Below the pieces are notes generated by a model that worked only from the letters and a program-made list of their open reading frames with translations, was not told where the DNA came from and searched no databases. A DNA stretch of 64,000 bases from Patagioenas fasciata. Lineage: Eukaryota > Chordata > Aves > Columbiformes > Columbidae. The number at the start of each line of letters is the position of its first letter. The first letter of the stretch is position 1. Both the position numbers and the translations under genes were made by a program. This document shows, one piece after another, positions 24,701 through 36,660 of this stretch. The DNA lies in contig NC_092523.1 in NCBI RefSeq assembly GCF_037038585.1, positions 30,598,501-30,662,500 on the forward strand. Direction: 5' to 3'.

Positions 24701-25856
24701 GAATCATCACAGAATCATAGAATGTTTTGAGTTGGATAGGATCTTAAAGACCACCTAGTTCCAACGCCCCTGCCATGGGCAGGGACACCTTCCTGTAGAC
24801 CAGGTGCTCAAAGCCCCATCCAGCCTGGCCTTGAATACTTCCAGGGATGGGGCATCCACAACTCCTCTGGGCAGCCTGTTCCAGTGTCCCACCACCCTCA
24901 TGGTGAAGAATTTATTCCTTATATCTAATCTAAATCGACCCTCTTTCAGTTTAAAGCCATTACCCCTTGCCCTGTCACTACACACTCTTGTAAAAAGACC
25001 CTCTCCAGCTTTCTTGTAGGTCCCCTTTAGGTACCGGAAGGCTGCTATAAGGTGCCCCTGAAGCCTTCTCTTTGCCAAACTGAAGAACCCCAACTCTTTC
25101 AACCTGTTCTCACAGGATAGGTGCTCCAGCCCCCCCCATCATCTCTGTGGCCCTCCTCTAGACTTGCTCCATCAGGTCCATGTCCTTCTTACGTTGGGTG
25201 CCCCAAAGCTGGATGTAGTACTCCAGGTGGGGCCGCATGAGAGCAGAGTAGAGGGGCAGAATCACCTCCCTTATCCTGCTCACACTTCTTTTGATGCAGC
25301 TCAGGATGCAGTTGGCTTTCTGGGCTGCAAGTACATATTGATGAGTCATGTTGGGCTTCTCATCAATGAACACTCTCAAGTCCTTCACTGCAGGGCTACT
25401 CTCAATCCATGTGCTGGTGATTGCCCTGACCCATGTGCAGGACCTTGCACTTGGCTTTGTTGCATGTTATGAGGTTTGCACAGGCCCACCTCTCAAGCTT
25501 GTCAAAGTCTCTGTGGATGACAAGCCTTCCTTCCAGTGTGTTGACTACACCACACAGATTGGTATTGTGGGCAGCCTTGCTGAGGGTGCACTCAGTCCCA
25601 CCATCTGTGTCACTGACAAAGATGCTAAACAGAGCCAGTCCCAATACCGACCCAAGTAATGGCTCTCATCTCTGATCTCCACTTGGACATTTAGCCATTG
25701 ACCTCAACTCTTTAAGTGTGACTGTCTAGCCAATTCCTTATCCACTGAGCGGTACATCCACCAAATCCGTGGATCTCCAGTTTAGAGACAAGAATGTTGT
25801 GCAGGACAACACCAAATGCTTTTCACAAGTCCAGGTAGGAATGACGGAGACTGGCT
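24701..25856 (-). mobile_element. CR1 LINE, largest copy in the window, minus strand
   Basis: Reading the minus strand, the copy enters in the CR1 reverse transcriptase near the '[14 protein letters not shown]' part (about 25845). It passes the LFSIFVSDTD stretch and the LERWACANLITCNKAKCKVLH stretch, and then the C-terminal '[20 protein letters not shown]' part. It ends in the 3' untranslated region, where the plus strand reads AGAATCATCACAGAATCATAG at 24701-24722. Where the catalytic F/Y-A-D-D should be, it reads A-A-H-N (codons around 25564-25575), so the active site is lost. Stops and frameshifts cut the frame. It covers about 1.15 kb of the roughly 4.5-kb family length. Confidence 0.95.
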
Positions 25857-28800
25857 GTTAACTCCTAACAACTACCAAGCCAGGGAGTGCAAAAAAGGCT
25901 AGATAAGTGTGAAGCTGAACTTAAAACAGAGAACTGAACTTTGTATGCACGTCAGTAAAAAAGGCCTCTCTCAGAGAAGTGTGTGTAGGAGGGCAGCTGG
26001 AATCACGTATGTTCATGAGATCTGTTGCATTAGCAGCAAGCACATGCTGACCTTAGGCTCGTTCTGCTCCTCCTTGCCTGAGAAACAACGTGCTGGATTC
26101 CTGTTGGGCAAAAAATGCTGACTTGTTCTGAAACGGTGTCTAGTGTTACTGTAAACACACACTGCTTTTACAGTTCCCAGCAGAGTGCTTTCTGCATGGA
26201 GGTTACATGATCTTTATACTCCTGGCAGGAAATAAAAGATGTTAATGGTGGGGACCTCTGTTAGGAACAGTAGCCCTCAGCAAGAAGAGGAAAGACTAGA
26301 GCATAGTAATATATCAACAGTCTATGTAAAGACATGGCTTGCATTGTGAATGTGTGATATAATTTTGGAAAATTCAGAAGAGCAGGAACAAATCAGCGGA
26401 CTAATGCAATGGACACTGTACAGGCAGCAGAATTGAGGCAAGTCACGGGTTTTGTACCAGCAGAGTCTGGATTAGGATCACTGTGTAGCTCATATAGTTA
26501 GCTCAGGACCATGTCAGCACAGCAAACACAAGGGTAGGAGGGGGAATGTTTAGTCTGCAAACAGACAGTCTGTAACAGTCTCAAATCTCTGAAGGGAGTC
26601 CATAGTTGTTGTTACATACCAGAGACTGTTGTAGTAGCTTTTGAATGGCCATGTGGCTTCTTCAAGTCCTAATTCTACATCAGTTAGATTTGCATCTTAG
26701 TATTTAAGTTCATTTTCTATGCCAAATTCTCTATGCCTGTCTGCATCTTGTACAGCCTCTTTAAGACATTTATTTCCTAAGACACTAGCAGTAGAAAGCT
26801 GGAAATATGTGATTTCTTTCTTCATAGGTTTTTTGCCTGTGTTTCTTATTGCACCAAACTCTTTTCTTATTCAGTACTAGGGCAACTGTTTGCCCAGCTT
26901 GCTGAAAGCCAACTCGCTAAAACAACATAGGTTAAAAAATAGATAGACTTAATGTGAATCATTTTGGTGATCCAAATTCCTGGACTTAGAAGGCATTGAA
27001 ATACGGTTGGAGAAGCAACACTATGACTCACCTTCAACACAAAGCTCTCTGTCAGGCAATTACAACTTTCAATCTGTCTCTGCAAAGGTGAATCACAAGC
27101 TGGCCCACAGAATACATGAAGAAGGATGTATATTTTGCAAGCATAGCAGATTCATGCATAATGAAAACCAGGAATTATTGCCTGAACTGTAATCCAGGCT
27201 ATAAATCACATTTAAAAATTGACAGTGTGCATTTGAACAGAGATGTACATCAAGATCCACATCTAAACAATTGCTACAAGTTCTAGGGATTCATATCCCT
27301 CTCAACATTTCAGGTAGGTGGATTTCATACAGGCGGCTGAGCATACTACAGCTGACCGCTGCAGTGCCAAGAGGTGAAAAATGAAGTATAGACACTGTAA
27401 GAACATGGTGAAAGTATTCAATTCCTGTTGTAGGTCTGCTTTTCTCTGCAGATGGGTAGTTTTTTCATATGGAATATGAGATAATTAATCATGCTCACCT
27501 GGTTATATATTGAATGAACACTTTGAAAGAACAATGAAAAAAAGCCTTAAAAACATACAGTAAAGGAAGACAAGGGATACAATCACACTGAATTGACATA
27601 CACTTTACAAGAAACAATATACTGTATTGGCTGCTATATATGCTAACAGAGGAATGTACACATGGTCTGTGAGTCCTTTTAGGCACTACTCAATAAGGAA
27701 ACTTCATTCCAGGGGCTGGTTCAGACTCTGATTTTGCCTTTTGGTCAGCTCTTGTGACAAACAGCAGTGGTGGAACTAGATTTCCTTCCTATTTATGAGG
27801 AAAAGGTTTGAAGGAATAGAAACTTATCAAAAAGGAACTAGGAAATAAACAATTGTTGAATAGGTATCAGGAAAGCTTTAGCAGAAGATAGCAGAGAAGA
27901 GCTTAATTTGACAGCTTATCATAAACTGAGTCATCACTTTCTGTTAACTGCGCTAGTGAATAGGAAAATACTCTGGAAAATGAGCTGGAAAATCTCCCCC
28001 ATTCAAGTGACATAACATGACATACAGTAAGAACCAAAGCCATTCTAGATGACCAGACTTAAGCCAGAAGTATATACCACAAGAACTGAGCAAACCAGTA
28101 CAAGTAAAAGAAAACTGGATTTGTTATTTTTATGTTTTCTGTGTAATCAAGCAAAAAAGAGCATTATTAGAAAATAACCCACATCCTATGCAAAACTGAT
28201 TTGCTTACTTAAAAACCTGAGATACCTTAGAAGAATTAAGCTACTACTTAGAATGAAGTCAGGAGTTCATTTCCAGAGGTCTGACAAGAAAGTTGGGATC
28301 AGTTCTGGACTTGGAGGCCTGAAACTATACAGGTCTTCTTTGAGAAATCCAAGTAAACACACTCAGGATATGGTTGTGGTAGGGTAATAAAGGCAGAAGG
28401 ATTTGGAGTGAAGAGTAGAGTTGGAGGGTACAGTGGAGTGGAATCCAGCTCAACCCTCATAAATGCTGTTGAAATTGGGAATGGCTTCCCTATTTTTAAT
28501 GGAACTCATATGGGTATTAAACCCAGGAAGTTCCATAAAGTTCAGTAAAAATTAGAAGTGTGCATAGAGAATTTAACAAAGTCTCAAAAATGTATAAGGT
28601 TTGGCACATTTCTTCATTGGTTTATGCTACTCTTAGCATGAAGCACTGCAGGATAAGCTACAAAGTAGCGTGTGTCCTCACAGAGTTAGATGTGAAATGA
28701 TTTACTAAGTTCAAATTGGAAGTTCAGCAGTGCTTCTCTCCAGAGATCCAGAGCAATCAACGAAGGAAAGAAAAAAAAATTGCATTGCACCTTCAAAATC

Positions 28801-31800
28801 AGTTAATTATAATTAGGTATTACAGATACTGTTACAGTCTAGTCATAATAGCATATGTATTTTATAACATCACTGGAGAGTAGAATTATGGCTCTTCGGT
28901 TTTCTAACCTTAATCTATTTGGATGCTCCTTAAGAATAAGCCTTAATTTAAATTTTGGCAGTTTATAAATTTTAGTTTGGTGATAACTACTCCTCTGAAA
29001 TGTATTTTATCCCTGAGCTACAGATATCAAGGGTCAGTTGAAACATGTTCTCCACTTTAATGTAGGGATTTTTTTGTGTCTGGGAATATGAACTAGCTTT
29101 TTTGTGCTCAAGGAAGTTAATCTTTTGATTGATGAAATATGAAGGCCATTAACACTTCATGAATTAAACTGTAGTGCACCTAAATTCCTACTATGATTTA
29201 CAACTGTTGTTTGCCCCAGTAATTAAAAAGATTCAGTGGTAAACACCAATATTTAACAAATCAGGCATGATGATAAGAACTTGTCTTGTTATGAGCTTTG
29301 CAGAAAGAGGATTTCTCAATTCTATGAGAAAAAGTGTACTCCAAAATTTGTGCTATTTGCAGCATAAACCAGAATTGCTAAGAATATAGCACACTTTTCT
29401 TGTTTCTTTAAGGACAGTTTTATGAAGGGATAAGTGTCTAATTGCTGCAGGCTCAGGAAAGTATTTTGCCTTTGAGTTCACTTGACTGTCACTTGACTGA
29501 ATCAATGAAATTTGGTGCTGCTTATCAGTGAGATCTGCTGTTCAAAGGTCCATTGGAAATAAAAGCAAATCCTAACTCCTGTTGTGTCGAGGACATCGGT
29601 AGGCAATGCTTGCTCAGCGCTGACAGGGTTGGGATGTTAAACAGGGCTGTTTTTCTCCCAAATTAATGTGGAGCCCTGCCCCTGAGCTTCTTTTTTCTCT
29701 GTCACACAGGTATAAGGTTTCCCCTGGTTTTATCAATTTGTAGTTAGGTTGCTGATAGAGCACTCATGCAGATAATAATTTTGTATTCACTCCACAATGA
29801 TGGCTATGGTGACTTCCACTTAACTCAGCACGCTATCCAAAATACGATTGGTACTGACACACGAGGAACAAGTGCTAAGCGTGTCTTGACGTAACTCTGC
29901 TCATTCCAAAGGCTTGTCCCAGAGGAGGGGGAGCACTGGGGCAGCAACCCCTGTTACAAGTTGCTGCTCTCCAGGAAGCATAAGCTGGAGCACTTGTTAT
30001 TGCCTGCCAGGGCACTCTGCCACACCTCTTCTCTGCAGTTATTCCAGAGATTACCTGGCCCTGTGATTTAAGGAAGCATAAAGGCAGCTGAAAGTCATTT
30101 GAGTTCTGCTCAAATGGTACTCGGAACAGAGCAGCAAGACTGCTAATTTTCTAGCTCACTGTTTTTTCCTTTTTCTTTCCTGAATTAATTACTCTTGAAT
30201 GGTAGCTAGATGGTTAAAAGGCAAAAGTGAAGAATTACCAGTCCCATTTGTCTGTAACCAAAATAATTAATTTCCAGAATTTCCTTTTCAGTAAAACCTG
30301 GAAGGTAGTTTGTCAGAAGGAATGAAAACGGAGGAAAGAGTTAGATGAAAGCAGTATTTCAAACCCTTATGCTAGAATCTCATTGTGGCATATTTTCCAT
30401 GCGTTAGAAGAGGTTAATTAATCTGGTTGATCTTTTTGATCAAGACCTCACTATACAAGTAAGCATGAACCTCATTCTACTTCTTGTTTTCAAACAGTCC
30501 CTGGTCCATGCTATCTCTGAAGGTGTTCATGGGTCTTGTCTAGAAAAGTGCCAGATGGCATGGGCCAAAAATAAATTGGGAAGCATGACAATCAATAAAC
30601 AAGAGGCATAACTGCATGTCAGTACTTGAGCCCATGTCCTGCCTAGTTGTAGAAATTCTGCTGTGTGACTGAGTTGATGTATGAGGTGCCGTTCTGTCCT
30701 TGATGACTGGCTGCTGGCTGTGCACTCCAAGTTTGACCGTCCTTTAGCCTGTACCTTCCTCTGACAGTACAAATGAAAGAAACCTACGTGATTCAGTCCG
30801 GAGCTCTTTTAAGTGTGGAAATTCCCAGTTTTGGGAAGTACTTTGTTTGTGGTACTTTGTTATCATCGGATCTTTAAATCCATCTCCTGGATTTCTAAAT
30901 GAATAGATAAAGAGCATTTGTAAGCAATTGTGTAACACTATATAGGAAATAACTATAAGGGAATAGAGGAACCAACTCTCTTCTGATTGTCTGCACTGTA
31001 CTGGTTTAGTCAATACAATTTAGATTTCAAGCAGTGCTGCTGCTGCATGGCACATGGCAGACAGGGAGTTTTGGTGCTGGAGTGTGTTTCAGCAGCATTG
31101 CGCAAGCTGCTACTTGCTAAATTCAGCTGGAAATCTACAATAACACCAGATTTACTTGTCCGTTATCTTTGACAATTACAACTCTCATTCTCACTTCAGT
31201 GTATTAAAACAATTGTCCATACTGTAGAATACTACAAAGACATTTATTTTTTTCTTTTTAAATGTTGCTTTATTTTTAAGGGTTGCTTTTGCTTAGTTTA
31301 AGGAAGACAGGTAAGGAAGCTTAAATAACCCATCTCAGGAAATTAAATGATCACTATGTCTTTAGTTGAACTGGAATGCATTTAAGAAAATAAGAGAGAG
31401 GTTTAAGTTAGAGTCATGGGAACTGGTGAACAAAGCACCAAAAAGCATGAAACCCCAACACAGATGTAGCAAAGATTTTCCAGATGTGGAATTCTTTTTA
31501 TGGATCAGTGGAGTCAGTTTAACTTACTTAAGCTAGAGTGATTTTTCTGTGGGGAAAAAAGAGTGTGGCTCATTTCTTATCTCTCAGTCTTTTAATATAA
31601 CTAAATGCAATTTACTTTGCTGAAGATTTTAATCTAGATTTGCTTTATGAAAAGATGTCTGTTTCTCATTCCTCTTAGTTTGTCTAATGTGGCATACATT
31701 GCCTCTCTGGAAATGCCTTAGAAATGTACTGCAAAAGTTCATATATACAGCATCTTCTTGGACTGGAACCTTTCTTGGTTAGTTTTTCAATGTCCAGTTC

Positions 31801-31857
31801 CCCATTAAAGACAAAATGATGCCAAAGTTTTGCTTACAACTATAACATATATATGTC
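25857..31857. other. Unique DNA, no supported gene
   Basis: About 6 kb without an interspersed repeat that I recognise. Frames are 60-89 codons and lack motifs. On the plus strand a long pyrimidine tract ending in CACACAG abuts GTATAAG at 29709/29710, a recursive-splice-like juxtaposition. The 29.58-30.08 kb part is richer in G+C than its flanks but holds no open frame of note. Confidence 0.5.
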
Positions 31858-31933
31858 TACGTATACATATATACACGCGCGTGTATATATATATATATGT
31901 ATACATATATATGTATACACACACATATATACA
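31858..31933. repeat. 76-bp alternating purine-pyrimidine tract with CGCGCG core
   Basis: From 31858 to 31933 every base alternates pyrimidine and purine without a break: TA, CA/TG and a central ACACGCGCGTGT. Bases 31867-31890 form a perfect 24-bp palindrome centred between 31878 and 31879. Such tracts are the classical substrates for Z-DNA and cruciform extrusion. The pattern is direct observation; the structure is established for the class and inferred here. Confidence 0.9.
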
Positions 31934-33752
31934 GTTTTTAGTATGGCCTTTGTTTCTGTTTACGGTTTTATATTCTTATGAGAGATGACCATACTTTTTT
32001 TTTTCTCTGCTATTTATTCAGCTGAAGAATTGCTTTGGCTTACTGTTTTCTGATCATTGATTGATTTCTGCAAATTTTAAGGTCTCCCTAACTATTGCTA
32101 GAAAGTTTAATAACATGTGGGGACTTTTGCTGTTGCTGTATAAGTTATATAGTATTTTTGATTTGATGACATTTAGCAGGTACTGTTTCCTAGAGGAAAT
32201 ACATGCCTCTTACAAAACATAAGAAACACATAATAAAATTATATTCATTGTATGTATTAGGGCTGAATATTCAATACATTTTTACTAGAAAATACCATTT
32301 GTGACACATTAAAAACATATTGAATAATTGGATAGTGACTTATCCACTGGAAATATTGCAATACTATTTTGACATGTTGGGTAATTTTTGAACTGGTACA
32401 GAGAGGATTATGATTTGGGTAAATCTTATGAAAATTAGTGGTAAGACTGTCATTAATTTCACTGGATAAAGGGTTATACTAATCAATTTCTCTGTCATTA
32501 CTTTGTATAGACAATTCTAAACCCATGTAGAACTCGAGTATCTGTAATTTGCTGGGGCAAGGAGCCTCACAGTTCAGTTATAGATTGTGTGGATGAATGT
32601 CTCTCCCTGTTTGTTTTGAATCTGTCACCTCTGTTGTCCTGTCATTATGTTGCAGGAACAGACAAGCAATTGCACATAAAGATCAAATGGTTAAAACACA
32701 GGGTAATCAAACATGAACAACTATTGTACTGGGAGACCAAAAAAAAAAAAAGCAAAAACATTTACTTTTGGAATAGCAGGTATTGAGTCCCTGACTGAAA
32801 AAGCCAGTACTGCTTCCAATCTAGCAGTGAATCCTGTGCTAACTCATGTGCCAGAAACACTGTCTTCTACCTGACCTGTTGTTCCTGTTTGATCCTGCAA
32901 AAGGTAGTAGAACAGCTGCTAAAAGGCATTTTTCATACCAATTCTAGTCTGGATCCATGCTCAAAACATAGTCAGAAGTAAGTTGTAAGGGTGATCTGTA
33001 TGAAACCTACAAGTCTGAGATCTTCGTCTAAAAGAGTGAAAGCAATTTTAGAAAAACTAGAGATTATTCCCATGAGTGTCTTTCAACTTCCCAATCATTT
33101 TCCAGCCACAAATGTCCTGATAATGATGAAATTACACCTGATAAAATTGATTAACCTGATACACACTTCAAAGTTTTGCCAGAGTGAGTATATCAGTTAT
33201 GAATGTGATATAGAGCCTAGTCAAAGGCACACTTGTACTGGCACAAAAAAAATGTTATTCCACTCAAGGAGTTAGCATGAGCTATACCTCCAAAATAAGT
33301 CTTTGGCACTCTCTGAACACTCTTTAGTTTCATCCCTACGTTGAGAGTCTCCCATGGTAACTACAAAATCAAAATCTTTCTAGTGTAAGCACGGGCTTTT
33401 TTTCCACACTGTGCTCTGTGTAAGTCAAATGATAGATTAAAAAACTATTGTCCGAAGTCTCGATCTTTCTTTATCTTCCTTGCAACATGAAGAAACATTG
33501 ATTCTAGGATGACACTGTAAATTAGGCAACATGCCTGGAACAAGCAGTGGTTTATTTTATTTCTTTTTTCCCTGCATTCTAACAGATATTTTAACTGCTC
33601 TTCTTCAATTTCAAGCCTGTTTTTTGGTATGTATTAAAATTCCTGATTTCTTTCTACTTTGCCTTTCAGTTCTGCTTATAGGTGCCTACTAAGATATGAT
33701 GTACCTGTCTAGCATTCTGAAATTGGTTATAAAGTATCTCCTTTTCTTTTAG
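31934..33752. other. Unique AT-rich DNA, no supported gene
   Basis: A T run (about 31996-32005) and an A run (32739-32751) are present. A 94-codon plus-strand frame at 32991-33275 has no recognisable motif or flanking splice pair. Confidence 0.55.
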
Positions 33753-34015
33753 GCCAAAGTACAGCAGCAGAAGCAATTGAATCCACTGTAGATTGGGCAT
33801 TAAATGAATACCTACCAATTGAACTAAAGAGGCTATTCACCCAGAGAAACTTTCAGAGAAATAATTTTAGATTTGGATTATGCAAACTTCTGCTTACAAG
33901 CTTAGTCCAATTCATGTGACTGCACTGATTACCTGCAGGGATAAATCCTTGCAGATTTATAGTTTATAGGTCATTTGGCAGTTGTGTCTATCAATAAACT
34001 TGGTTTTCAGTTCTT
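33753..34015 (+). other. Candidate 3'-terminal exon
   Basis: A strong acceptor (pyrimidine tract ending CTTTTCTTTTAG at 33752) opens a segment with a single open frame. Two bases of a split codon are followed by 54 codons (beginning QSTAAEAIESTVDWAL) to a TGA at 33917-33919. An AATAAA signal at 33993-33998 and T/GT-rich sequence after it could supply the 3' end. The predicted C-terminal peptide is charged and helical-looking, and I do not recognise it. No upstream exon was identified. A chance frame of this length behind an acceptor is not rare. Confidence 0.17.
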
Positions 34016-36002
34016 TATTTGAAATGTCGTGAAGAGGAGATTCACTAATAGTCAAAATCAACACAACGGTAGGTTGAAGATGGAAATAAAGCAATTACAT
34101 GAGATAACTGACTGATTTTCTATATATGAATTGTATGCTGGTACATTTTAAAAGCCAATAGCACCTACCATATGCTAGAGAATCAGTATTTGATTTGATT
34201 GCCTCTTCCTGATACATGCAAAAGCAATCCAATTTCACAAGAGTGTTGGCAGAGGAGATTCAAGACCATGGCTAAACTTGATGACTAGATACCACAAAGT
34301 ATTCAAAAATCTTCAGAATAAGGAAAACCCCCTTTAGTCAGATATGGTTAGTATCTTTGAGTTTACAGGTAATAAAATATCTAGTCACTTAGGTTGAACA
34401 TACTACAAGTAGATACAGCAACTCTCTCAAGCATCATTTGCTAAATCAGAAGGCATTCAGAGCACAAGTCAACAACTATTAAGAAAAAAACCAAACAGAC
34501 TGAGCAACCTGTGACTCTACAGTTACATACAGCCCTATCATTGTGCTGCCAAAGACGGTTCTGCATCAGGAAGACACTTTGCCTCCAGGTGTGCCTAATG
34601 CAAAGTGTGCTTTTGGGTGTCTCTCACCTGAGTTTTCAGCATGTCCTTAGAGGAATGTAAATAAGCATGACTTCTCATCAAACATCAAAGAGCTCTTTCT
34701 TTTCCCTAAGGATTTGTGAAAAGGAGCTTCTCATTCTAATAAGACAGGAGTTTAAAGTGTGCATGTAAGTACCTAAAATATATAAACAACAAAGCCCTGT
34801 GCTGGCTTTGTGGAGTAAAGCTCATGTCCCAGTTGATCTGGACTGAAATAATTTCTTACTCCTCTGCAAAAAGAAGCAAAAAGAGAAAAGTTATCTTCTC
34901 ATATTTTTTGAAGTGCTCTAAGCTCTTCATACTAAAGATTATTCAGAATTGTTCAAGTCTTTGGTTCATCTTCAACAACTCTGAAACAACCTAGCAGTCC
35001 AAATCCTATTTTAAAATATGAACACAGGAGCATAATATAATCTCAAAATGTTTTGCATGTTGTCTAGGAACCTAAAGAAGACCCTATTATATTTTTCAGA
35101 AATGACTAGGTACCTTTATAATTCTGTGTCATGCGCAGATTCTGCTGCCCACATGTAACCTTTACTGGTAATCTGTATGCAGTTGGCAGGTGTCACAACA
35201 GAAGGCTTGTTTTTCATCTTCAGTTACCTAAATAACTATGAAAATGTAGTCAAAATTTAATTTTAAAATTTAGCTCTGGGCACCTCAGCTTTTGAGAAGC
35301 TGGCTCCTTTTCTGGACGCAGAAGAAGAAAGCCTATTACCTGATTTCCAAACCAACAGTCACATCACTATGTTGGAAAACATGGACTAATGATTACATGT
35401 CAGTATCAATTAGGACCAAGTGAACTAGTTTATATTTCATCTGAATCAAAATAATTCTCTACCATGAACTCCATCTGAACAAACTTAGGCTAGAAATAAC
35501 TTGATTAACTGATTATCACCATTCTCTGTTATTCTTGTTATAACCAAAAAAAGGAAAGGAAGAACAACTCGTCCAGTTTTGCTTTGATTTAAAAGCTATT
35601 TTTGGTCAGGGACTACCTCTTTTGGAATGTTTCTGATGTCCAGTATAATAAGAGATCACAATCTGGACGGGGTAATATAAATGCTACTGAACCACTGTGT
35701 AACTGACAACTAACTTCATACTGAAAAGCAACTTGATTAAGATTAAATATATTACACTAGCCAGAATATACTGAGTATCAGTTTACAGTCTGTATAGTGG
35801 TGTTCTAAAATGTGAGCACATTTTAATTAGTTATAATGTAATACTAAATTGAATTTGCTGAAAGTAATGAATTTATAAGCCTTCCACTGTATATTCTGCT
35901 TTGACAACAAGAGCTCAATCATGAAACATTGTTTCCCACAATATTTTTGTTTGCAAGTTGGGATTTTACAGTCTGGAAGGGTGGATAAATTTATGATAAA
36001 AA
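34016..36002. other. Unique DNA, no supported gene
   Basis: No repeat family or domain was recognised. A 9-bp inverted repeat (34574-34582 with 34600-34608) is present and is probably chance. Confidence 0.55.
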
Positions 36003-36660
36003 ACTGGCTGGAGTGCAGCTCTATGGAAAAGGCCCTGGGGTCTTGGCAGGCAGAGAGCTGAGCATGAGCCAGCAGTGTGCCCTGGCAGCAAAGAGAGCTG
36101 GCAGCATCCTGGGGTGTATCAATAAAAGTGTGGCATGTAAATTGAGGGAAAGGATTATCCCCCACTATTCAGGGTTTCTTAGACCACATCTGCAATACCA
36201 AGTCCAGTTTCAGGATACTCCCAGTACTAAAAAGGCACCTATAAAATGGAATAAGTCCAGGAGAAGGCCATCAAGCTGGTTTGGATCATTTGGCCTCTGA
36301 GCTGAGGCTGCAGGACTTGTGCAGGTTGAAGAGATGGCTTTTGGGGTCCTACCAGCAGCTCCTGAAGACTTCATGGGAGGTCAACAAGAAGATGGAGCTA
36401 TGTTCCTCAAATTGTGCATGTGAGAATGACACAATATAAATTGAAAACAGAAAAGATAAGACTGGACACAGAGAAAACGATCTCCTCCATGAAACCAGTA
36501 CCACAGTGGAGTAGGTAGCCTAAAGAGGTTGCACAGGCTCCACCCTTGGAGGTTTTCAAAACCAGGCAGGATAAAGTCCCAAGCAACCTTGTCTGACCTC
36601 AGAGTTGATCCTACATGAGCAGGAGGTTGGAGAAGGGACCTCCAAAGATCTCTTTCAAGA
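36003..36660 (+). mobile_element. CR1 LINE, old diverged copy, plus strand
   Basis: The copy begins in the C-terminal part of the reverse-transcriptase frame (AGCATGAGCCAGCAGTGTGCC, the family's '[20 protein letters not shown]' stretch, then 'LRERIIPHYSGFLRPHLQYQVQF'). It runs through a worn 3' untranslated region to GAGCAGGAGGTTGGAGAAGG-GACCTC. The terminal ATTCTATGA repeats are no longer readable. A 95-codon remnant (36013-36300) is still open, but the rest is broken. Divergence is clearly higher than in the 20-kb and 25-kb copies. Confidence 0.9.
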
